Shown piece after piece: positions 25,137 to 33,209 of a stretch of 64,000 nucleotides of DNA. The stretch spans positions 124,001 through 188,000 of the forward strand of contig NZ_CP115922.1 of NCBI RefSeq assembly GCF_040412085.2. The letters are read 5' to 3'. The stretch comes from Vibrio sp. CB1-14. Lineage in GTDB: Bacteria; Pseudomonadota; Gammaproteobacteria; Enterobacterales; Vibrionaceae. A program made the translations under genes and the position numbers. Positions within the stretch are counted from its first letter, which is position 1, and each line of letters starts with the position of its first letter. Under the pieces are notes generated by a model. That model ran no database searches and had not been told where the DNA came from. It was given only the letters and a program-made list of their open reading frames with translations.

Positions 25137-25769
25137 ATGGAATTAGTCGTTGAGCAGCATGGCGCGAAGAAACTCATTCAGCTGACGTTAAGCAGCGGCG
25201 ATTCGCGCTGGCTTCGAACCATGTACACCCAGTGGCCGCGCCTGGCAGATATCACCACTAACATCACAATGCTGGTGGGGCATCAGGTTGGCCATGACCA
25301 GGAGCGAGTGTTGCGATCGATCTTAACCGGGCTTATTGAATGCTACCGTCGCCATCTCGATGCCGGGTTCAGTGTGTGGTCAAAGCATGCGTTTGTCACC
25401 ATCTTCAACGAGCTTTCCCATGTTTTTGACTATTCCGTGTCGATAGAGATGCACAAAGCGCCGCCAACGGACTGCTCCGTGTATTGGGACGTTTTAGAGT
25501 GCTCCTATCAAGAGTTCGTTGTGCGCCATAAACCCGCGCTCGATGCCGGTGAAGCAAGCTTGGTGTGTCACAAGAACAAGCACACCTTGACGGACTCGAT
25601 GAGGCGCTCAATGACCATCTTGTTGCTGCCAAGGATTTACACCCGAGCGGATTTATCCATGTTTGGCTTAACCGCAAGTGTGGGCAAAGACACCTGCTAC
25701 AGCTCGCTCGATGCGTTGATGGCACAAACGGAAGACAATGATAAGGAGCAAGACGATGTCCGCGTATGA
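25137..25769 (+). CDS. Unknown protein downstream of traD
   Basis: The start at 25137 follows GGAGATGAG and lies 10 bases after traD; a longer open frame into traD exists but is a shadow. It has 210 residues, no membrane segment and several His/Cys. It overlaps the next gene by 14 bases. It is a conserved-looking operon member with no family recognised. Confidence 0.7.
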   Translation: MELVVEQHGAKKLIQLTLSSGDSRWLRTMYTQWPRLADITTNITMLVGHQVGHDQERVLRSILTGLIECYRRHLDAGFSVWSKHAFVTIFNELSHVFDYSVSIEMHKAPPTDCSVYWDVLECSYQEFVVRHKPALDAGEASLVCHKNKHTLTDSMRRSMTILLLPRIYTRADLSMFGLTASVGKDTCYSSLDALMAQTEDNDKEQDDVRV

Positions 25770-26457
25770 CACCAACGATCTTATCAACGAAGGCAATCGC
25801 GCCATCCTTGGCGACGGTAAGGCATCGTCGTCACGCATTGTGATTTTTGTCGTCGTGAGCTTCTTTTTGCTGCTTTCATACAGCACCTTCTTGGTGCCAA
25901 CCGATACCCTCTCTGGCGAAATCGTCACGGAAGTAAAAAACAGTCAATCTGCTTTGGAGCCCGCTCAGTTTCGCATAGTGCTGGCACGCACCGAGCGTTG
26001 GTACGAAGCGTCCGTCGTCGCCACTGGGATCCAGCATTATCTCGACAGTCAGGTTTCTAAAGGGGTGAGAGAAGGGGAGGCGCGCGGTAAAGGCATGATG
26101 GCACTCTTCCAAAATGGCGCCGCTCGCGTTGGGCAGAACATCAAACTGATGATCTATCGCAGCCTGTTTCGGATTAATTACATGGCGCAGTGGTTTATCT
26201 ATGGTTCTGTCGCGTTTTTTATCTTCCTGCTTGATGCGTACTACACCTACAAAATCCGCTTAAGCACCTTTGAAGTTCAAAATATCAAGCTCTCCACGGT
26301 AATGCTCAACTCCACCACGCTCTATCTCATCATTTTGTGGCTGTACCTGTTTATTCCACTCTGGGATCTGAGTTTTTGGAATTACCTGCCTCTGGTCTTT
26401 ATGGCTGGCGGGATCTTGTCAACGACCACTCTCATCAGACACTACACGCGCGTATAA
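25756..26457 (+). CDS. DUF4400-like conjugative element membrane protein
   Basis: The start MSAYDTND at 25756 follows AAGGAGCAAGACG. It has 233 residues with four hydrophobic segments (about 25-43, 128-148, 170-190 and 200-220). The early ERWYEASVVATGI motif is the pattern I associate with DUF4400 proteins, found directly after traD in many ICEs and IncC/IncHI-type plasmids. It is probably an inner-membrane transfer accessory. Confidence 0.7.
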   Translation: MSAYDTNDLINEGNRAILGDGKASSSRIVIFVVVSFFLLLSYSTFLVPTDTLSGEIVTEVKNSQSALEPAQFRIVLARTERWYEASVVATGIQHYLDSQVSKGVREGEARGKGMMALFQNGAARVGQNIKLMIYRSLFRINYMAQWFIYGSVAFFIFLLDAYYTYKIRLSTFEVQNIKLSTVMLNSTTLYLIILWLYLFIPLWDLSFWNYLPLVFMAGGILSTTTLIRHYTRV

Positions 26458-26467
26458 GGACTTTGGT

Positions 26468-27487
26468 ATGAAACCCATTAGACGACAGCATTTCCTCACT
26501 AAGCCACTGACTTACTGGTCAAAGCGCAATGCAGCGCCTAGGCGTCGTAAAGGAGACACTCTGAGCGGGCAAATTGCGGACATGACCGAACGATTTAAGC
26601 TGTTCACTCGCATGAACACGCTGAAAGTCATCGCCATTGTTTCCGCAGTGGTGTTTGGTATTGCGCATACCTTGTATGTGTATCACTTCTGGCAAGCACC
26701 ATTGCCGCACATCGCGCTTATTCAGCTTGAAGGCGCGGTGAAACGTGGTTCAAAAACGGCCGATGGCACCATCTTGTCTGAAGCGTTAAAAAAGGCGATG
26801 AATGACCCGTTGGCGCACGCAGTCATCATTGAGGCGAACTCCCCAGGCGGTTCTCCCGTTCAAGCGGAGATCTTACACCGCACCATGATGGACATGCGCG
26901 AGACGACCCACAAAGCCATCTATTTTTCAGTCGGTGAGGCGTGCGCGTCAGCTTGTCTATACATGGCGAGCGCCGCCGATGTTGTATTGGCACACAAGAA
27001 CAGCTTACTGGGCAGCGTCGGCGTGCGAATGGACACGTGGGGTTTTGACAAAGTGCTCTCAAAGCTTGAGATAGAAAGGCGCACCATGACTGCAGGGGCG
27101 AATAAAGCCTCACTTGACCCTTTCTTGCCAGAGAATCCTGAAGTGAAGGCGCACATGCAAACGCAGGTGCTCACTCCTTTGTATCGTCAGTTTAAAGCCG
27201 CTTTGATTGAGGGGCGTGGCAACAAACTTGATACCGGCAACCCCAATCTTTTTACGGGGCTTGTTTGGACGGGTGACGAAGCGGTCGCGCTCGGCTTGGC
27301 TGATGACATCATGACCCATTTCGAACTGCGAGAGCAGCTGATGGATGAGTACGACATCACGCTCATTCAAAACTACACCAAACCCTCATTCAGTATTCAG
27401 AACCTTATGAGCTCGGATTTTTGGGCTGAAGTGGTCACGAAAGCGTTGACCAACCTTGAAGCTGAGCAACCTTTGACGATTCGTTAG
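26468..27487 (+). CDS. S49 family (SppA-like) membrane peptidase
   Basis: It has 339 residues. A cytoplasmic basic N-terminus precedes one membrane segment (about 52-74). The catalytic Ser is in EACASACLYMASAA (Ser161), and the general-base Lys in AGANKASLDPF (Lys213). The 52-residue spacing equals that of short SppA enzymes. Both residues are present, so it should be active. S49 peptidases in traD-linked operons may process or clear membrane transfer proteins; the substrate is unknown. Confidence 0.88.
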   Translation: MKPIRRQHFLTKPLTYWSKRNAAPRRRKGDTLSGQIADMTERFKLFTRMNTLKVIAIVSAVVFGIAHTLYVYHFWQAPLPHIALIQLEGAVKRGSKTADGTILSEALKKAMNDPLAHAVIIEANSPGGSPVQAEILHRTMMDMRETTHKAIYFSVGEACASACLYMASAADVVLAHKNSLLGSVGVRMDTWGFDKVLSKLEIERRTMTAGANKASLDPFLPENPEVKAHMQTQVLTPLYRQFKAALIEGRGNKLDTGNPNLFTGLVWTGDEAVALGLADDIMTHFELREQLMDEYDITLIQNYTKPSFSIQNLMSSDFWAEVVTKALTNLEAEQPLTIR

Positions 27488-27495
27488 GAGGACGT

Positions 27496-27966
27496 ATGCG
27501 AACGATCACACTGCTAAACCAATATGACGAACTCTTCTTTCAGGTGACTTTCGATAATCGCGCTGATTGGGATTTCTGGTGGGCGGAGAGTTTAATACTG
27601 TTCAAAGTAGAGATGGTTAACGGGCGGTTCAAACACAACGATTTTGCTGTCCAAGATGCCATGGACGATCTTGAAATGCTCTTCGACATTTCGGTCGACG
27701 ACAAGAAAGAGCTGGAACGAAGAGCATTTCTCCTTGCTGCGCTTTTGCGCTGGATGATTGGGGAGAAGCCTCCATTCTCCGATTTGGTGGTGTCGCTTCG
27801 TGAGATGCGATTCCGCTGGCCGGAATTGATCGATGTGGAATCGATGATGAAGCCCATGACGAACGCCCATAAATATATGGCGATGCGTGAGTTGTGCCAT
27901 TATAGGCCGGTGACAAGCGATCAGTTCATCACCTTGGGGGGTAGGCCATGGATGATGTCCAGGTAG
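27496..27966 (+). CDS. Unknown small acidic protein in the transfer operon
   Basis: It has 156 residues behind GGAGGACGT, with no membrane segment. It is rich in Trp/Phe/Met near the start (ADWDFWWAESLILFKVEMV). It overlaps the next gene by 19 bases. No family is recognised. Confidence 0.65.
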   Translation: MRTITLLNQYDELFFQVTFDNRADWDFWWAESLILFKVEMVNGRFKHNDFAVQDAMDDLEMLFDISVDDKKELERRAFLLAALLRWMIGEKPPFSDLVVSLREMRFRWPELIDVESMMKPMTNAHKYMAMRELCHYRPVTSDQFITLGGRPWMMSR

Positions 27967-28199
27967 AGTCGAGGGAGCTTTTTATTGCTTTGATTGTTGC
28001 CGTGTTTGCCGCGGGGATAGCCCTTGCGCTCATAGCGCTGTTTATCCCCAATGTGGCGCGGTTAGTCGACATGCTCGGTGGCCACGGAGGGCTCATTATT
28101 CCAGTTGGCATTGGGGCAAGCTTTTTTGTGTTAACGGTAGCGACTATCGCAGACAGGCCGATTGATAAGAAGCGTCGTGGTGGAGAGAGCAATGAATAG
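27948..28199 (+). CDS. Small two-helix inner-membrane protein
   Basis: It has 83 residues with two hydrophobic segments (about 11-34 and 48-66) and a basic tail (DKKRRGGESNE). It overlaps both neighbours by a few bases, so it is translationally coupled. Function is unknown; it belongs to the run of small membrane proteins ending the transfer operon. Confidence 0.65.
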   Translation: MDDVQVESRELFIALIVAVFAAGIALALIALFIPNVARLVDMLGGHGGLIIPVGIGASFFVLTVATIADRPIDKKRRGGESNE

Positions 28200-28348
28200 C
28201 ACACACTGGAAGGCAAAGACCTGCAGGCGAATTATCTGGGTATCGGCTGCGAATGCAGTGCTTGGAGCTGTGTTTGGGCTAGGCATTCCATTTTTGATAT
28301 TGAACATGGATACGGCACTGGCGCCGTTACCTTACTTATCAAATGGTG

Positions 28349-28358
28349 GGCAGTCGCC
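28349..28358. repeat. Target-site duplication, left copy
   Basis: GGCAGTCGCC directly precedes the IS end CTGTCTCTTATACACA and is repeated at 29867-29876 after the other end. Confidence 0.9.
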
Positions 28359-28376
28359 CTGTCTCTTATACACAAA

Positions 28377-28405
28377 TCCTCGAACTTAGTTCGGGGATTT
28401 TTTTT
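28377..28405 (+). terminator. Terminator just inside the left IS end
   Basis: TCCTCGAAC-TTA-GTTCGGGGA is followed by eight T. It would stop transcripts entering from the transfer operon before they reach the transposase gene, a common self-protection feature. Confidence 0.75.
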
Positions 28406-28463
28406 GAACTCTTTTCCAAGGCTGCGATCTGATCACTTAAGCAATATTGATTAGGTAGCTAAT

Positions 28464-29855
28464 ATGGAAAACTTAACACCAATGAAGTGGGCACAAGTAC
28501 AGTTTGGTCTGGCAAAGCTTAACGACCCTAGACGAACTCAACGATTGATATCAATGGCTGCTTCACTTGCTAATCAACCAGGCGTTGCCGTGTCTAAGCT
28601 TGCTATTTCACCCGCAGATATGGAAGGCGCTTACCGCTTTATCCGTAATGACCAAATCCAACCGAACGATATCGCTGAATCAGGCTTTCAAGTCACCGCT
28701 CAGCATGCGCAAGACCACTCGTTACTATTGGCACTAGAAGATACGACCTCACTTACTTACCAACACAAAAGTGTACGAGATACTCTTGGACATACGAATC
28801 AAGGCAACCGAAGTCGTGCTCTTCTTGCTCACTCTATCTTACTTTTCGCACCTAATACTCATCAGGTAGTCGGTCTTATTGAGCAACAACGCTGGAGCCG
28901 AGACATCTCTAAACGAGGGCAAGGTCATCAACATGCGTCTCGCCCCTACAAAGAGAAAGAAAGTTACAAGTGGGAAAAAGCCTCACAAAATATGTCAACT
29001 CGCCTAGGTGAGCACCTATCTTCGGTTATCTCCGTTTGTGACAGAGAGGCTGACATCTATGAATACCTGACCTATAAGACAGAACAGCAGCAACGCTTTG
29101 TCGTGCGTTCGATGCAAAGTCGATGTATTAAAGAACATGACCAGAAGCTTTACGACTACTCAAACAAACTGCCAGTAGTAGACCTTAAAACGCTGAATAT
29201 TCCTCAACGAGGTGGTCGTAAGGCCAGAGATGTTGAGCTGGAAATTCGATATGCTCCAGTCACTCTTAAAGCACCCGCTAACAAAGTGTCTGAACCGGAT
29301 ATCCCACTTTACTATGTGAGTTGCATTGAGCGTGGAGAGGATAAAGATAAATTGGCGTGGCACCTGCTGACGTCTGAAGTAATAAACTCGTATGATGACG
29401 CTATAGCGGTCATCAGCTATTACGAGCATCGGTGGCTTGTCGAAGACTATCACAAAGTCTGGAAAACCGGTGGTACAGACGTAGAGGCGTTAAGGATGCA
29501 GTGTGGTGAAAACCTTGAGCGAATGAGCGTCATACTCGCCTTTGTTGCCACAAGATTACTTCAACTACGCTTTATGAAATATGTTGAGCCAAAAGGTGAT
29601 GTGATGAGTTGTGAAGTGGTGTTAGGTCATAAAGCGTGGAAGCTATTATGGTTCAAAACCGTAGGGAAGCCACTGCCAACCCAAGTACCAGATACCCATT
29701 GGGCTTATGAAAGCCTTGCTAGGTTGGGAGGGTGGAAAGACACCAAGCGAACAGGGCGAGCATCAGTCCAAGTGTTATGGGAAGGATGGTTCAAATTACA
29801 AACCATCCTTGAAGGCTATGAACTAGCGATGTCTCTTGAACGAGCAGACTTGTGA
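28464..29855 (+). CDS. Tn5/IS50-family transposase
   Basis: It has 463 residues (Tn5 transposase 476). The DDE triad is visible: D93 in LEDTTSL, D193 in VCDREADIYEYL, and E327 in YYEHRWLVEDYHKVWKTG (YREK-type signature). The N-terminal DPRRTQRL and EGAYRFIRN blocks match Tn5 transposase by eye. There is no frameshift, so it is probably active. Confidence 0.95.
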   Translation: MENLTPMKWAQVQFGLAKLNDPRRTQRLISMAASLANQPGVAVSKLAISPADMEGAYRFIRNDQIQPNDIAESGFQVTAQHAQDHSLLLALEDTTSLTYQHKSVRDTLGHTNQGNRSRALLAHSILLFAPNTHQVVGLIEQQRWSRDISKRGQGHQHASRPYKEKESYKWEKASQNMSTRLGEHLSSVISVCDREADIYEYLTYKTEQQQRFVVRSMQSRCIKEHDQKLYDYSNKLPVVDLKTLNIPQRGGRKARDVELEIRYAPVTLKAPANKVSEPDIPLYYVSCIERGEDKDKLAWHLLTSEVINSYDDAIAVISYYEHRWLVEDYHKVWKTGGTDVEALRMQCGENLERMSVILAFVATRLLQLRFMKYVEPKGDVMSCEVVLGHKAWKLLWFKTVGKPLPTQVPDTHWAYESLARLGGWKDTKRTGRASVQVLWEGWFKLQTILEGYELAMSLERADL

Positions 29856-29866
29856 TCAAGAGACAG

Positions 29867-29876
29867 GGCAGTCGCC
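29867..29876. repeat. Target-site duplication, right copy
   Basis: GGCAGTCGCC, identical to 28349-28358. Confidence 0.9.
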
Positions 29877-30008
29877 CGGCTATTATTTGGTCGCACTGTG
29901 TGTGCTACTTGCGTGCTGTTTGACCGTTTTCATGCACTTCACTGAACTATGTCTTGCCAGACGACTACTTTCAAGGATTTGCCTTCAACAAACAAAAGGA
30001 TCGCTCTC

Positions 30009-30479
30009 ATGAAACTAGAACCAGATAAGTCGATGGCGTACAGGGCGCTATTAAAAGACGCGCACAAAAGAATAATGCTGAGTGTCGCTGGCTGTGTGTC
30101 GGTGCCAATTGTATTAATCGAGCTGGATGCAGTGATACAACAGCTTGACCCGCTCGGTGAAATAGGCCGGCCTGGTGGTGAGTTCAAACTCATTATCATG
30201 CTATTTCCTATTGTGTGTTCTTACATGGCTATCTTGGCGTATTTGGAGGCGAAACATCTGCGGAAGAAACTTGATGAAGGCTCCACACACAAGCCCCTTG
30301 CAAGTGCGTCAAGCAGCGAGCTCGCAAGGCTGCGAATGTGGTCACGTCACTTTAGCTTTGTTCGTGAGTTTGAGATGCGCTGCCGCGCGGTTAACGCGCT
30401 CGTAACCAGTACAGATGTCAACAATGCAAAGCGTGCGGTTCAAAAGCATTTGTGCATGCCGGATGATGGAAAACGATAA
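30009..30479 (+). CDS. Membrane protein, unknown, last part of transfer operon
   Basis: The ATG at 30009 overlaps the TGA of the interrupted gene, which fixes this start over the upstream in-frame codons. It has 156 residues with two hydrophobic segments (about 24-40 and 58-80) and a basic C-terminus. It depended on coupling with the now broken upstream gene, so its expression may be reduced. Confidence 0.65.
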   Translation: MKLEPDKSMAYRALLKDAHKRIMLSVAGCVSVPIVLIELDAVIQQLDPLGEIGRPGGEFKLIIMLFPIVCSYMAILAYLEAKHLRKKLDEGSTHKPLASASSSELARLRMWSRHFSFVREFEMRCRAVNALVTSTDVNNAKRAVQKHLCMPDDGKR

Positions 30480-30486
30480 GGAGAGC

Positions 30487-30933
30487 ATGATGGGAACAGG
30501 TAAACTTAGCTTTAGAGACATCATACTGATCATGCTCTCTCTTCTTATTCTTTTGTTGTTTTATTTTTTGCTTGTTACGGCTGACGAGCGTCTGAACTCC
30601 TCGATGACAGCGATGCAGGAACAAGCTTGGGCATGGCAAGACCTGATGGAGCAGGTGGAGCAAACGTCAGCTGGTGAGTCGTTACCGGTCGATGCCATTA
30701 ATTATCAAGGATACAAGTCGGGCAACAATATCTTCGCGCTGGATGTCCAAGGTAGAACTGTGTTAACACATGCCGAACTTCGTAACCTTGAACCTAGCAC
30801 TGTCTCAGTTCGCTACCCTATCACTGACGCTCACCCGATAATTGCGGCAGACAAGCTCGAACAACACGTGGCAATTTGCGTCAACGAACAGTCGTCTCGC
30901 AATTGTGTCATCGGCTGGTGGGCAGCGCAGTAA
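30487..30933 (+). CDS. Single-pass membrane protein, unknown
   Basis: The start at 30487 follows AAGGAGAGC. It has 148 residues: one N-terminal membrane segment (IILIMLSLLILLLFYFLLV) then a periplasmic-looking domain with two Cys near the end (AICVNEQSSRNCVIGWW). It is the last gene of the plus-strand transfer operon. Confidence 0.65.
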   Translation: MMGTGKLSFRDIILIMLSLLILLLFYFLLVTADERLNSSMTAMQEQAWAWQDLMEQVEQTSAGESLPVDAINYQGYKSGNNIFALDVQGRTVLTHAELRNLEPSTVSVRYPITDAHPIIAADKLEQHVAICVNEQSSRNCVIGWWAAQ

Positions 30934-31051
30934 GCGATTGATTCGTGACTCGCCCACATCCCTCTCATTTTTCACTCCGTGTATATGCACTTAGTTGTCA
31001 TTCTGATAGTGTCGAGTAGACGACACTTGTTACCAAGTGCCGTCCCTCTAA

Positions 31052-31085
31052 GAACCGTACGTGCAACTTTCACTGCATACGGCTC
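31052..31085 (-). ncRNA. Group II intron domain V (34 nt)
   Basis: On the minus strand the element starts GAGCCGTATGCAGTGAAAG and ends CGTACGGTTC. It forms the standard domain V hairpin of 34 nt with the AGC-type catalytic triad near the 5' base and a GAAA tetraloop (the GTGAAAGT turn). Confidence 0.9.
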
Positions 31086-31121
31086 AAGCCTCCGCTAAGG
31101 CATCGTTTGATACCCAGCAAC

Positions 31122-32594
31122 TCATAAAGCAGTTGGAACAGGTTCAACCCAAGAGTTTCGTGCTTGTCTCTTTGATTTCCGCTTAGCCAAGTATTCTTGG
31201 TAATCGGGGTCATAAGGAGTCGCGGCGCTTCGGATTTTCACATGTCGCTCTATTGGCACTTTTGCGATTTGGAACAAGTTGAAGTGACAGTCCATGTTCA
31301 TAATTTTCTGCCAACCATGAAATTGCCATTGGCCTTTTCGGTTGAGGAAATATTTGTGAACAACCCAGTCTTTAGACTTGGTTGGATGACGTCTAACTGC
31401 CCAGTGCCATAGCGCTTGGAATAGTTTGTGACCTACATACCCAAATACTTGTTTAGCAACGCAATGGCGATAGTAATTCGCCCATCCTCTAAGTTTTGGA
31501 TTTATCATCCTGATAAGATCATTAACGGGGATAGTGGCGTGCTTTTTGACAAGTTCACGTAGATTCCTCAAGAATAACAGCGTGTTGGACTTGCTCGGTT
31601 TAATGAGCAATTTCCCTTTATACTTCCTAGGGTTGAAGCCCAGAAAGTCAAAGCCATCATCAATATGAGTGATCTTCGTTTTCTCTTCGGATAGGGTTAA
31701 CCCTCTTTCAGCCAAAAAGTCAGCAATCAACGGTTTGATATCGTTCACTAGCACTTCCTTTGAAGAGCAAGTGACCACGAAATCGTCAGCGTAACCAATG
31801 AAGTTAGCCCTAGCTCCTTTTCTGAGTGTTGTGGATTTTATACGTTGCTCTAGCCCTGCGAGAGTCATTAGCATCAAGGTTGGGGATATTATCCCTCCTT
31901 GTGGCGTACCCTCGTCGGTGTCGTAGAACAGGCCTTTATCCACAAAACCAGACTTTAGCCATTGCTCTAACATACGTTTATCTACAGTGATATTTTCCAT
32001 AAGCCATTGATGCCCGATTTTATCGAAGCAAGCTTTAATATCGCCCTCAAGAACCCATTTTGCTGATTTCTTCTGTGCCAAACATATAAAGCACTGGCTG
32101 ATGGCGTCAGCGGTGCTGCGGTTTGGTCTAAATCCATAGCTGTTAAGGTCGGCAATTGTTTCAGAGACAGGCTCTAGTGCCAACAGATGGAGCGCTTGTT
32201 GCGCTCTGTCTATCATGCACGGAATACCTAGAGGTCTGAGTTTGCCATTCTTTTTGGGGATGTAGATACGTTTAAGTGGTTTGGCTTTGTAAGTCTTACG
32301 ACTCAATTGATTCACTGCTTTCATACGGCGCGTATCTGTATTCCAGATAACGCCGTCTATTCCAGGCGTTTTACTGCCTCTATTTTGAGAGACTCGTTTA
32401 ACAGCAATAAGCTTTGCTGAACGAGAGTGAGTTAAGAGCCACTGTAAGGACTTCACCTTACCGTATTTCTTTTCTCTCGTTGCTTTTGCGATACGCTTTT
32501 GAAGCTTTAATACGTGCGCTTCAGCGGATTTCCAGTTGATAGACTGCCACTGAGCACCGTCAGAAGATGCACTAATCTCTTTCGAGATCATCAT
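31122..32594 (-). CDS. ltrA: Group II intron reverse transcriptase/maturase
   Basis: It has 490 residues. RT blocks are in order: GIDGV, PLGIPCMIDRAQQ, LNSYGFRPNRSTADAI, EGDIKACFDKIGHQWL, GTPQGGIISP, and the active site FIGYADDFVV. The maturase X domain follows (NPKLRGWANYYRHCVAKQVF). After VHKYFLNRKGQWQFHGW, only about 60 residues remain, without the CxxC...H pattern of an HNH endonuclease. It is probably RT- and maturase-competent but endonuclease-minus. Confidence 0.93.
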   Translation of the reverse strand: MMISKEISASSDGAQWQSINWKSAEAHVLKLQKRIAKATREKKYGKVKSLQWLLTHSRSAKLIAVKRVSQNRGSKTPGIDGVIWNTDTRRMKAVNQLSRKTYKAKPLKRIYIPKKNGKLRPLGIPCMIDRAQQALHLLALEPVSETIADLNSYGFRPNRSTADAISQCFICLAQKKSAKWVLEGDIKACFDKIGHQWLMENITVDKRMLEQWLKSGFVDKGLFYDTDEGTPQGGIISPTLMLMTLAGLEQRIKSTTLRKGARANFIGYADDFVVTCSSKEVLVNDIKPLIADFLAERGLTLSEEKTKITHIDDGFDFLGFNPRKYKGKLLIKPSKSNTLLFLRNLRELVKKHATIPVNDLIRMINPKLRGWANYYRHCVAKQVFGYVGHKLFQALWHWAVRRHPTKSKDWVVHKYFLNRKGQWQFHGWQKIMNMDCHFNLFQIAKVPIERHVKIRSAATPYDPDYQEYLAKRKSKRQARNSWVEPVPTAL

Positions 32595-33209
32595 TTGCTT
32601 TTCTCCTTAAATAAAGTTCTCCAAATTCTCTCGCAATGGGAGACCAGTTGGAAGTGGGCTCACTTTCGTGATCAGGCACAAGCCTGTATCTGCATCATTA
32701 CAATGCAGCTTTCGCTTTTTCCGACTTCCTATACCTGCATCACTATCGGCCGCAAAGGCTTTCCCTAAGGGAGTAATACAGGCTTACCGTGTTCCGTATG
32801 TCACGCAATATCAGGTTAGATGCCCGCTATGGTGCGGAGAGTTCAATGATCACGAAAGAGTATTGGACAACCTCTTTCCTACTCTCGTTGCCTTTTGGCT
32901 ACAGCGTATTAACCACTTCCGCTGCTTCATCACATAACGCACCTTAAACGGATTCACATATGTTCATCATACTGACTACCTAGCACTTACCCAATTCGTG
33001 GTTATCAGGAGGATCTTCCTCTCACGATTTCGATCCCGAGCAATTGTTGAACTGCTCTTCGTTACATTGTCAGAGCCGCTACTTTATTCAGGCTCGTAGG
33101 TTCATCTGGTGATACAGATGGTTCACTCTTAAAGCGGTGAACAGCGCTTCATACGACTTCACGTCGCACATCCAAAATTAATTTATAAAATGGATTTTGG
33201 TATAAATAA

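Larger units (their letters stand above)
28359..29866 (+). mobile_element. IS50/Tn5-like insertion sequence (IS4 superfamily), 1,508 bp
   Basis: The ends are CTGTCTCTTATACACAA (left) and, reversed, CTGTCTCTTGATCACAAG (right). They are very close to the outside and inside ends of IS50. It contains one transposase gene. The 10-bp duplication is one base longer than the 9 bp known for IS50. The element looks intact. Confidence 0.93.
28192..30012 (+). pseudogene. 100-residue membrane protein gene split by an IS50-like element
   Basis: The 5' part is 28192-28358 and the 3' part is 29877-30012. Removing the IS and one 10-bp target repeat restores one frame of exactly 100 codons plus TGA, whose TGA overlaps the ATG of the next gene (TCATGA). 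The restored protein has two hydrophobic segments (about 15-38 and 58-75). The perfect restoration shows the insertion is recent. It may be polar on the two following genes. Confidence 0.9.
31016..33169 (-). mobile_element. Group II intron with reverse transcriptase
   Basis: Read on the minus strand it begins GTGCGACGTGAAG at 33169, a canonical GUGYG start. The 5' ribozyme part occupies about 575 bases before the ORF. It ends with domain V (31052-31085), a domain VI hairpin (about 31018-31047) and a likely ...CTAC 3' end. The 3' boundary is inferred to within a few bases. It sits between the transfer operon and the MORN-type gene, in opposite orientation to both. Confidence 0.88.

Noticed and set aside
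32514..32937. Frames in the 5' part of the group II intron
   Set aside because: This is structured intron RNA (domains I-III region); no independent gene signals.
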